The notes beneath the pieces are model-generated. The model had not been told where the DNA came from. It saw nothing but the letters and a program-made list of their open reading frames with translations, and ran no database searches. Positions 1 through 7,871 of a DNA stretch of 64,000 nucleotides are shown here, piece after piece. This DNA comes from Psychromonas ossibalaenae ATCC BAA-1528. Its GTDB lineage: Bacteria; Pseudomonadota; Gammaproteobacteria; Enterobacterales; Psychromonadaceae. The stretch covers positions 1-64,000 of the forward strand of contig NZ_KB906987.1 of the NCBI RefSeq assembly GCF_000381745.1, read 5' to 3'. Made by a program: the position numbers and the translations under genes. The stretch's first letter is position 1, and each line of letters starts with the position of its first letter.

Positions 1-2520
1 ATCCCCGATAAGCTTCAAAGCACTCAAATCCAACGACACCGATGTATCGCTGTCGGTTGTTTGAGTGTAGCCCTTCGCTGTCGGCGGATTATTAGGCACG
101 GGAGGATTAGCATCCGCCACATTAACCATTATTAATCCCAAACCGTAGCCGCCGCGTTCATTTTCCACCACATAGGTGGCGGAATCAACCCCGATAAAAC
201 CTGCCGGGTTGTAGGTTACTTTGCTGCCGGAAAGCACAAAACGTTCATCTGTCTGCAGCAGCTTAGTGACGCGCAGCGAATCGCTGTCGGCACCACTGAT
301 ATAAGCGCTTAAATCCACTGTCACAGAAGTATCATTGTCGGTTTCCAAGGTGACATTCTGGGCTTTTGGCGGAGTAGTATCGCGTTCGCTGATACTAATA
401 ATCAGTTCACTGCTTTTGGATTCATTCGCGGTTTCCGCCGTGTAGCGGACTCGGGCAATACCAGAAGAGAGGGCCGTCAGAGTCACCGACGGCGAGGCAA
501 TAGTACCGACTTTTACCAGCCCCGTAGGGTCATTAACATCGCTTAACTGCCAGTCCAGTCCGGAACTCACGCTCGAGGAAATATCGAATGGGCGAGTTTC
601 TCCCGCTGTCATGCTCAGCACCAATGGATTAACCTGCAAAGGTGCAGGAACTGCAACGGGGTGAACGGTGACCTGTATTTCCGCCTGTGCTATCCCTCCC
701 TTACCGTCCGATACGATATACACGAAACTGTCCAGGCCGCTGAAACTGCCGGAAGAATAGGTAATAGTCTTAGCATCGGTTATCGAAGCACGCCCGGAAG
801 CTGCAATTAGTTTAGTCAGGGAAACTTCATCCCCGTCACTGTCATTCACCAAAGTGCTGATATCAATATCAAGGCTTTCTCCCTGATTTAAAGACACCGC
901 ATGGTTTTCTGCTGTCGGCGGGGTATTAGGCACAGGCGGGTTGGCATCTTTCACGACAACTGAAATATATCCGACAGCAAAGCCGCCGCGTTTATCTTCC
1001 ACCACATAGGCAGCTGAATCAACCCCGATAAAATTTGCCGGAGTGTAGGTTACTGTGCTGCCTGAAAGCTTAAAACGAGTATTTGCCTGCAGCAGCTTAG
1101 TCACGCGCAGCGAATCGCTGTCAGTGCCACTGATATAAGCGCTTAAATTCACTGATAAAGGGGTAATATTATCCGTATTCAGGGTAATATTCCGGGCTTT
1201 TGGCGGGGTAGTATCGGCCTCACTGATGCTAATAATCAGTTCACTGCTTTTGGATTCATTCGCAGTTTCCGCCGTGTAGGAGACTCTGGCAATACCAGAA
1301 GAAAGGGCCGTCAGTGTCACCGACTGCGAGGCAATAATACCGACTTTTACCAGCCCCGCAGGGTCATTCACAGCGGTTAACTGCCAGTCCAGTCCGGAAC
1401 TCACGCTTGAAGAAATATCGAACACAGTCGTATTTCCAGCTGTCATGCTCAGTACCAGTGGATTGGTCTGCAAAGGCGGTGGAACTGCAACGGGGTTTAC
1501 GGTGACTTGTATTTCCGCCTGCGCTATCCCTCCTTTGCCGTCCGATACGATATACACAAAACTGTCCAGCCCGCTGAAACTGCCGGAAGAATAGGTAATA
1601 GTCTTAGCATCGGTTATCGAAGCACGCCCGGAAGCTGCAATTAGTTTAGTCAGGGAAACGTCATCCCCGTCACTGTCACTCACCAAAGTGCTGATATCAA
1701 TATCAAGGCTTTCTCCCTGATTTAAAGACACCGCATGGTCATCGGCCGTCGGCGGGGTATTAGGCACAGGCGGGTTGGCATCATTTACGATAACTGAAAT
1801 TTGTCCGATAGCAAAGCCGCCGCTGCCGTCCTCCACGCTGTACATCGCTATATCATTACCCACATAGCCTGACGGCGTATACGTCACATCCATACCATCC
1901 AGAGTAAAGCGGTCTGGCGATTGAGCAAACATGGAAATGGTCAGCGTGTCGCCGTCTGCGTCACTGACTGCCTGCGACAAATCAATAGAAATAGAGGTTT
2001 CACTATCGGTACTGCGTCTAATGTCGGCAGCCGTTGGCGGGGTGCTGGAGCTGCTGACATCCTGCACGGCCAGATAAAAAACGGAGGAATAAGTTTTACC
2101 CTCTTGAGTTATCAGCCAGGAAAGTGCCGTTACCCCGGCGTGATCAGCCGTCATTGTAGCGCTGCTTCCGTTAATGCTGATATTACTTACCAGCCCTTTA
2201 GGATCAGTCACTGAGGTCAGCTGCCATGATTTGTCGCTGTTGACATAAGGTGCTGCATCCATGGTCAGAACCTGGCCTTTATCCACCGTAAAGGAAAACT
2301 GCGTCAAAACGGGGGCGTTGGGAGACTGTTTTTGAACAGTATCAAACTCTACATCAGTTGAGCGCTTACACCCTGTCAAGGTAAGCAGTAAGAGCACAAA
2401 AATAGCTTTGCAGCTTTGTCTACAAATTTTTATTGCAGGAATACCGCCGCCAGAACCGCCGAAGATGGAGAGCAATGCAATGCCTGTTGAGGTTGTCTTT
2501 TTTTTGATGAAAGAGTTCAT
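1..2520 (-). CDS. Cadherin/Ig-like tandem-repeat surface lipoprotein, partial (C-terminus beyond window)
   Basis: The frame is open from an ATG at 2520 to the window edge (840 codons) and continues to the left. The N-terminus has a basic stretch (MNSFIKKK), a Gly-rich hydrophobic segment, a second hydrophobic segment and a lipobox LTGC with Cys at residue 51, so it is probably a lipoprotein with an unusually long leader. After about 150 residues of Ig-like sequence comes a 278-residue module repeated in tandem. Each module holds a cadherin-like unit (motifs such as YVVEDKRGG and VNDSDGDEVSLTKL) and an Ig-like unit (LVLSMTAG..FDISSSVSSGLDWQL). Such proteins usually act as adhesins or surface scaffolds. 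The ligand and total length cannot be seen. An AAGG sequence about 10 bases upstream supports the start. It has no obvious functional link to elaA/mel next door. Confidence 0.8.
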   Translation of the reverse strand, partial: MNSFIKKKTTSTGIALLSIFGGSGGGIPAIKICRQSCKAIFVLLLLTLTGCKRSTDVEFDTVQKQSPNAPVLTQFSFTVDKGQVLTMDAAPYVNSDKSWQLTSVTDPKGLVSNISINGSSATMTADHAGVTALSWLITQEGKTYSSVFYLAVQDVSSSSTPPTAADIRRSTDSETSISIDLSQAVSDADGDTLTISMFAQSPDRFTLDGMDVTYTPSGYVGNDIAMYSVEDGSGGFAIGQISVIVNDANPPVPNTPPTADDHAVSLNQGESLDIDISTLVSDSDGDDVSLTKLIAASGRASITDAKTITYSSGSFSGLDSFVYIVSDGKGGIAQAEIQVTVNPVAVPPPLQTNPLVLSMTAGNTTVFDISSSVSSGLDWQLTAVNDPAGLVKVGIIASQSVTLTALSSGIARVSYTAETANESKSSELIISISEADTTPPKARNITLNTDNITPLSVNLSAYISGTDSDSLRVTKLLQANTRFKLSGSTVTYTPANFIGVDSAAYVVEDKRGGFAVGYISVVVKDANPPVPNTPPTAENHAVSLNQGESLDIDISTLVNDSDGDEVSLTKLIAASGRASITDAKTITYSSGSFSGLDSFVYIVSDGKGGIAQAEIQVTVHPVAVPAPLQVNPLVLSMTAGETRPFDISSSVSSGLDWQLSDVNDPTGLVKVGTIASPSVTLTALSSGIARVRYTAETANESKSSELIISISERDTTPPKAQNVTLETDNDTSVTVDLSAYISGADSDSLRVTKLLQTDERFVLSGSKVTYNPAGFIGVDSATYVVENERGGYGLGLIMVNVADANPPVPNNPPTAKGYTQTTDSDTSVSLDLSALKLIGD
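81..1748. repeat. Tandem 834-bp coding repeat (two full units, partial flanking units)
   Basis: The marker TCGGCGG followed by a conserved glycine/proline linker occurs at 81, 915 and 1749, an exact 834-bp (278-codon) period. A second marker, TGTATTTCCGCCTG, occurs at 674 and 1508, again 834 apart. The units are nearly identical at nucleotide level over long stretches (for example about 700-900 against 1534-1734), which points to recent expansion or gene conversion. The array continues past the left edge. Confidence 0.9.
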
Positions 2521-2910
2521 GTGATTAAACCTTGCTTATTAAGTTGTGTGTTGTTGTTTGTAAATTGCTCATGATAATAAGAAGCGTGTTCTTGATTTGT
2601 AAAATCAAGAACTGTGATTTAAACTCAATAAGTGTGAAGTTTTTTGCAACATGTTGAACAGTAACTGTTTTTTCATTTTCCTGACGGAGTGGTTAATATC
2701 CTGGTAGTAATAAATTATTATACGTCTCCAAATGCTGAGCTAAGACTGTAATGTATCGTAGATGTTGTTTTTATGCGGTTTTCGAGCTGCAGGCTGTGAT
2801 TTGTGATGTTTTGCTAATCTTCGGGTAAAAGATGATTAATTGATGTTGTGCTGTTAACGCGAGCTTAACAGCAAAGCATACAAATAAACTGCGGCTTGTT
2901 TTTTGCCTGT

Positions 2911-3375
2911 TTATTTACTCTTAAGCATCTCAATATGTGCGATGCCGTCTTGATCATCATAGGGTTTGCATACCGCTGTAAAGCCCAGCTTCTCATAGAA
3001 GCGTTGTAAATACAGCTGTGCAGAAATACGGGTCACCTGGCTGGGATATTCTTTTTCGATCAGCAGCAGCGCTTTTTTAGTGAGTTCTTTTCCTAGTCCT
3101 GAGCCTCTGCTTTCTTTGCTGGTCAGAGCACGTCCGATAGAGGGCTCCTGATATTTATGTTTGGGAAACACAACGCGTAAATAAGCCGTTATTCGGCTGG
3201 ATTCAGAATCATCAGATTTTTGTACAAAAAGGTGCCAGGAATTTTTATCCAGACCATCGGCGTCCAGATAAGCACAATCCTGTTCGACAATGAAGATTTC
3301 CTGGCGAATTTTTAGTATTTCATATAATTCATCTAATGAAAGCTGTTCATATTTTTTACAATGCCATTCATACAT
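2911..3375 (-). CDS. elaA: ElaA-type GNAT N-acetyltransferase
   Basis: The 154-residue protein matches the ElaA family of small GNAT acetyltransferases: an N-terminal KYEQLSLDELYEILKIRQEIF segment, the VEQDCAYLDADGLD motif, then the acetyl-CoA loop region IGRALTSKESRGSGLGKEL (R/Q-x-x-G-x-G/A type) and a C-terminal FYEKLGFTAV motif. Length fits the family (about 150 residues). It is cytoplasmic and its substrate is not established. The start is supported by GGAGG/AGGA upstream. It lies 53 bases downstream of melR on the same strand and may be read through from it, but a functional link is not evident. Confidence 0.88.
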   Translation of the reverse strand: MYEWHCKKYEQLSLDELYEILKIRQEIFIVEQDCAYLDADGLDKNSWHLFVQKSDDSESSRITAYLRVVFPKHKYQEPSIGRALTSKESRGSGLGKELTKKALLLIEKEYPSQVTRISAQLYLQRFYEKLGFTAVCKPYDDQDGIAHIEMLKSK

Positions 3376-3428
3376 ATTTTCCTGCCTCCGTTTTTATTGA
3401 TGCCGCATTTTATAAGAGAAGTACCTGT

Positions 3429-4433
3429 TTATTTTAGAGATGTGCCCACTGGATTTCTGCCGTCACAGGCGCCTTTTTCGAGATTCTGCAGCGGACTGAC
3501 GCCTTTTTGCAGCCAGCGGTGATCTTCACGGCTTAAGACCCGGTAACGTGTTGGTGTTATGCCTAAATAGCGCTGAAAAGTATGATAAAAGCGGCTGCTG
3601 GAGTTAAAACCGACAGTCAGTGAAATATCAAGAATAGTGCGGTCTGTATCGCTGAGCAGTGCTCTGGCATGATTAATTCGCATTGCTGTTATGTACTGTT
3701 TAATAGTCAGCTGCATAACGCGTTGAAACAAACCCATCGCATAGTTGGCATGCAGGCCGATATGATCCGCTATCTGCTGTATTGTTAAAGGACTGTCGTG
3801 ATTCGCTGCAATATAAGCGAGCATTTGACGTACGTAAAACTGCGAGTGTTTGGACACTCCCTGGCTGCTGGATTTCTCACACTGGTTGCTTAACAAGCGT
3901 TCCCAGCCGTCTAGGCAGATGCGCTTAAGCATTAAGCAGATTTCATCCGCTACCAGCTGCTGGCGGCCGGGAGCCGACTGCTCCATTTCCGATGTCCAGC
4001 GCTCAAGCTCAAACTCACTGACCAGCCCGGGGCGGGATGACTGCAGCACTGCCCCGTGGGTTATCTGGTTAAGCAGTTCGCGGCTCAAGGGCCAGGAAAG
4101 GAAAAGGTGTATGGGTATATTGATTATGCCCATATTATGACTTTGACCGGGATCGGTTAAACGGTGCGGGACCGAGGCCCAGAAAAGGCAGATACGGCCT
4201 GCTTTAAGGAGCAGCGGCTGACCGTTGATAATATATTCCACATCATCACCGAAGGGGATATTGACCTCTACCTGGCCATGCCAGTGATAACCCGGCATCT
4301 CATGGGGAGGGCGTAATTCAACATCAATTTGATCATAGGATGAATACAGCGACAGAGGGCTGACGGTGACACTTTCCGTTGAATAGGCATCTATTGTTTC
4401 CAGAGTTAACTCAGGGTCAGTCGGTGTTTTCAT
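3429..4433 (-). CDS. melR: MelR-like AraC-family activator of the melibiose operon
   Basis: It closely resembles E. coli MelR along its whole length. It has an N-terminal cupin-like sugar-binding domain with HWHGQVEVNIPFGDDVEY and LFWASVPHRLTD, and a C-terminal AraC double helix-turn-helix (about residues 205-310) with MGLFQRVMQLTIKQYITAMR and SRFYHTFQRYLGITPTRYR. MelR binds melibiose and activates melAB together with CRP. The ATG at 4433 is preferred over the in-frame GTG at 4436. The gene is divergent from melA with a 395-base spacer, the classical arrangement. The protein runs about 25 residues past the HTH domain, ending in a poorly conserved tail. Confidence 0.93.
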   Translation of the reverse strand: MKTPTDPELTLETIDAYSTESVTVSPLSLYSSYDQIDVELRPPHEMPGYHWHGQVEVNIPFGDDVEYIINGQPLLLKAGRICLFWASVPHRLTDPGQSHNMGIINIPIHLFLSWPLSRELLNQITHGAVLQSSRPGLVSEFELERWTSEMEQSAPGRQQLVADEICLMLKRICLDGWERLLSNQCEKSSSQGVSKHSQFYVRQMLAYIAANHDSPLTIQQIADHIGLHANYAMGLFQRVMQLTIKQYITAMRINHARALLSDTDRTILDISLTVGFNSSSRFYHTFQRYLGITPTRYRVLSREDHRWLQKGVSPLQNLEKGACDGRNPVGTSLK

Positions 4434-4436
4434 CAC

Positions 4437-4828
4437 AATTCCGAGGTTAAAAATACAGTCCCTAATATGTAGCAGATTATGTCAATTTAAACTCAGATGC
4501 GGATCATAGTCTGAAAACTTCTGGAAGATATTGTAACCTATTGATATAAAGAATAAATCCTTTAAATATCTGATGCTTATCTAAGCATTTCAGCTTTCAT
4601 TTATTTTCTCTGCTGATAAGGAGCCTGTTGATTGAGCATAGCGATGCAAAAGAGCATCTGTTATCTGCTCTAATTTGTCTCATTTCCTAAGATTTTCTAC
4701 TGCCTTAACAGGGATCTGAGAAAACAGGACATTGATAAGTTTATTCGAGGAGATGCGCTCAGCGGCGTTATGTAATGATGCTGTTATCGAAACGAAATGA
4801 AATAACATGAAATAAGGATACAAGTAAC
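4437..4828. promoter_or_regulatory. melR-melA divergent control region
   Basis: No credible gene lies in these 392 bases. By analogy with E. coli this should hold MelR and CRP sites and two divergent promoters. I could not pick out a convincing TGTGA-N6-TCACA site. An inverted repeat TGTTAT/ATAACA (arms 4782-4787 and 4802-4807) sits just before the melA ribosome-binding site (AAGGA near 4815) and could affect its access. Confidence 0.5.
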
Positions 4829-6190
4829 ATGAAAAACCCGAAAATAGCCTTTATCGGCGCAGGCTCTACGATTTTTGTGAAAAATATTCTTGGTGATATT
4901 TTTCATAAAGCCTCACTTAAAAATGCAGATGTCGCTCTAATGGATATTGATCCAGAGCGTCTTGCAGAATCCCATTTAGTGGTTAACAAATTAATGGATA
5001 CAGCGGAAGCCCGTGGTCAGCTTAGCAGCCATACCAGCCAGAAAGAAGCGCTTCAGGATGCAGATTTTGTGGTTGTAGCTTTTCAGATTGGTGGTTATGA
5101 GCCTTGTACTGTCACTGACTTTGATGTTTGTAAGCGTCACGGTTTAGAGCAGACGATTGCTGATACCTTAGGGCCGGGCGGCATTATGCGTGCACTGCGT
5201 ACTATTCCTCATCTTTGGAAGCTTTGCGAAGATATGACTGAGATCTGCCCGGATGCCGTAATGCTTAATTATGTAAATCCGATGGCAATGAATACCTGGG
5301 CAATGTATAAAAAGTTCCCGAATATTAAGCAGGTTGGTTTATGTCACTCGGTTCAGGGAACGGCTGAAGAGTTAGCGGATGATCTTAATATTGATGCTTC
5401 CGAGCTGCGTTATGTCTGTGCAGGTATCAACCATATGGCTTATTACCTGTCGCTGGAGAAAAAAGATGCGCAGGGTAAATACGTCAGTGTCTACCCGGAT
5501 ATGCTGGCTGCTTTTGAACGTGGTGATGCACCAAAAGCTCGTAAAGATCATCTGCGCTGTCAGAATCTGGTTCGTTATGAGATGTTTAAAAAGCTCGGAT
5601 ACTTTGTGACTGAGTCGTCTGAGCATTTTGCTGAATATACGCCTTACTTTATTAAACCTAACCGTCCGGATCTGATTGAACGTTACAAGGTGCCGCTGGA
5701 TGAATATCCGAAACGCTGCGTTGAGCAGATTGCCGACTGGAAAAATGATCTGCAGGAGTTTAAAAACGGTGAAAAAGTGGAAGTACCGGCTTCCAATGAA
5801 TATGCCAGCGTGATTATCAACTCCATCTGGAGTGGTGAGACGAGTGTGATTTACGGCAACGTGCGTAATGACGGCCTGATCAGCAATCTGCCTGAAGGCT
5901 GCTGTGTTGAAGTGCCTTGCTTAGTTGATGCGAACGGCATCCAGCCTACAGCAGTCGGCCGTCTTCCAAGTCATCTGGCTGCTCTGATGACCACCAATAT
6001 TAATGTTCAGACCTTAGTGACAGAAGCCATTACTGAAGAGAAACGCGAAAGTATTTACCATGCTGCTATGTTAGACCCGCATACAGCTGCCGTGCTGGGA
6101 ATCGACGAGATTTATGCCCTGGTTGATGATTTGATTGAATCCCATCAAGGCTGGCTGCCTGAGTGGATTTATAACAACTCTAATGATTAG
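4829..6190 (+). CDS. melA: Alpha-galactosidase MelA, glycoside hydrolase family 4
   Basis: The 453-residue protein is nearly collinear with E. coli MelA (451 residues). It hydrolyses melibiose and other alpha-galactosides in the cytoplasm by the GH4 oxidation-elimination mechanism, using NAD+ and Mn2+. Visible features are the NAD-binding GAGSTIFVKNILGD at the N-terminus, the ADFVVVAFQIGGYEPC and TLGPGGIMRALRTIPH stretches, the metal-site segments NPMAMNTWA, LCHSVQG and CAGINHMAYY, and the C-terminal DPHTAAVLGIDEIYALVDDLI. AAGGA precedes the ATG. It heads a same-strand run with melB, a lipoprotein glycosidase-like gene and a LamB-type porin, and is very likely under the divergent melR. Confidence 0.96.
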   Translation: MKNPKIAFIGAGSTIFVKNILGDIFHKASLKNADVALMDIDPERLAESHLVVNKLMDTAEARGQLSSHTSQKEALQDADFVVVAFQIGGYEPCTVTDFDVCKRHGLEQTIADTLGPGGIMRALRTIPHLWKLCEDMTEICPDAVMLNYVNPMAMNTWAMYKKFPNIKQVGLCHSVQGTAEELADDLNIDASELRYVCAGINHMAYYLSLEKKDAQGKYVSVYPDMLAAFERGDAPKARKDHLRCQNLVRYEMFKKLGYFVTESSEHFAEYTPYFIKPNRPDLIERYKVPLDEYPKRCVEQIADWKNDLQEFKNGEKVEVPASNEYASVIINSIWSGETSVIYGNVRNDGLISNLPEGCCVEVPCLVDANGIQPTAVGRLPSHLAALMTTNINVQTLVTEAITEEKRESIYHAAMLDPHTAAVLGIDEIYALVDDLIESHQGWLPEWIYNNSND

Positions 6191-6292
6191 GTCTATTTTA
6201 ACCAGCGTAAATAAATAGAACATTATTGGACTGCTGTTACCGCTGATAAATCGATGCCCTTCGCTGTGGAGGGCATATTTAGGAGAAAAATT

Positions 6293-7675
6293 ATGAGTTT
6301 AACAATGAAGACAAAGTTGAGTTACGGCTTTGGCGCTTTTGGTAAAGACTTTGCTATCACCATTGTTTATATGTACCTGATGTTTTACTACACCGATGTC
6401 GCTGGTATTTCTGCGGGCGTGGTCGGGACTATTTTCTTAGTTGCACGATTTTGGGATGCGTTTAATGATCCTATTATGGGCTGGGTGGTAAATAATACCC
6501 GCAGCCGCTGGGGTAAATTCAAACCCTGGATTCTTATTGGTACCATCGCTAACTCTGTGGTGCTGTATATGCTGTTTCAGGCTCATTATATTGAAGGACC
6601 ATGGCTTATCGTTTATGCCTCGGTTACTTACATTTTATGGGGCATGACTTATACCTTAATGGATATTCCGTTCTGGTCATTGGTGCCGACGCTAACGCTG
6701 GATAAACGTGAGCGTGAAGAACTGGTTCCTTTCCCGCGTTTTTTTGCCAGCTTAGCATGGATTGTGATCGCAGCGATTGCGATGCCGTTTGTCGACTATG
6801 TGGGTGGAGATGATAAAGGTTTTGGTTTTCAAATGCTGACGCTAGTGTTGATTGTCTGTTTTGCACTGTCGACATTTATCACTCTGCGTAATGTAAAAGA
6901 ACGCTACTCGACTGCTAACTTAGACGACACTAAAGTTGAAGATAAAGTGCCGCTTAAGAAAATGATATCGCTTATCTACAAAAACAGCCAGCTGAGTAGT
7001 TTGTTATTTATGGCGCTGTCTTACAACACTGCAACCAATATTATTATGGCGTTCGCAGTTTATTACTTCACTTATGTTGTTGGTGACCCTGATCTGTTCC
7101 CGTATTACATGGCATATGCCGGTATCGCAAACCTTATCACCCTGGTGTTATTCCCTAAACTAGCTAAGCTATTCTCCCGCCGCCAACTTTGGGCCGGTGC
7201 GTCAATCTTCCCTATCCTAGGCTGCGGAGTATTGATTTATATCGGTATGAACGATTCGCAGAGCATATTTCTGATTTCAACTGCCGGCATACTGCTGCAG
7301 ATAGGTACCGCGCTGTTCTGGGTACTTAACGTGATCATGGTCGCGGATACTGTGGACTACGGTGAATACAAATTAGGTGTGCGCTGCGAAAGTATTGCTT
7401 ATTCGGTACAGACTTTAGTGGTCAAAGCCGGCTCTGCGTTTGCTGCTTTCTTTATCGGTATCGCACTGACATTAGTTGATTACGTGCCTAATGTTGAACA
7501 GTCTGCCGATACCATTTTAGGCATGCAGTTCATCATGATTGGTCTGCCAGCCTTATTCTTTGCCGTCACGCTGGTTCTGTACTTCCGTTACTATAAATTA
7601 AACGGCGCTTACCATGCCAAGGTGCAAGCCCATCTGGAAGATAAATACGACGGTGCTGCCGTACCTCAGTCTTAA
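6293..7675 (+). CDS. melB: Melibiose:cation symporter MelB (GPH family)
   Basis: The protein (460 residues from the preferred start) matches E. coli MelB throughout: [16 protein letters not shown] at the N-terminus, the [15 protein letters not shown] loop carrying cation-site aspartates, [34 protein letters not shown] and [22 protein letters not shown]. Twelve membrane helices are expected. It imports melibiose or other alpha-galactosides with Na+, Li+ or H+. The ATG at 6293 is chosen over the in-frame one at 6254 because AGGAGA lies at 6281 and the resulting start ([14 protein letters not shown]) aligns with known MelB. It lies 102 bases after melA. The following gap of 196 bases has a GC hairpin (ACCGG..CCGGT, about 7681-7716) but no gene. 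Confidence 0.95.
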   Translation: MSLTMKTKLSYGFGAFGKDFAITIVYMYLMFYYTDVAGISAGVVGTIFLVARFWDAFNDPIMGWVVNNTRSRWGKFKPWILIGTIANSVVLYMLFQAHYIEGPWLIVYASVTYILWGMTYTLMDIPFWSLVPTLTLDKREREELVPFPRFFASLAWIVIAAIAMPFVDYVGGDDKGFGFQMLTLVLIVCFALSTFITLRNVKERYSTANLDDTKVEDKVPLKKMISLIYKNSQLSSLLFMALSYNTATNIIMAFAVYYFTYVVGDPDLFPYYMAYAGIANLITLVLFPKLAKLFSRRQLWAGASIFPILGCGVLIYIGMNDSQSIFLISTAGILLQIGTALFWVLNVIMVADTVDYGEYKLGVRCESIAYSVQTLVVKAGSAFAAFFIGIALTLVDYVPNVEQSADTILGMQFIMIGLPALFFAVTLVLYFRYYKLNGAYHAKVQAHLEDKYDGAAVPQS

Positions 7676-7871
7676 CAGCTAACCGGGCAGGCTGTGCATA
7701 AATGCCGGTCTGTCTGTTTTACCCCTTTTAACAAATACCTGTTTATCCCGTCTCTGCTGCTGACTTTATTCGGCTGTATTTCAAGGGAGGGTATTTGACT
7801 GCCTGAATTTGGCGGTAAATGTAACAGCAAACAGCATAAAACTAATCTGATGTGATTTTGGAGAGAAAAGT

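Noticed and set aside
1921-2214. 97-residue plus-strand ORF inside the repeat lipoprotein
   Set aside because: It is antisense to the long open frame with the lipobox and has no family features.
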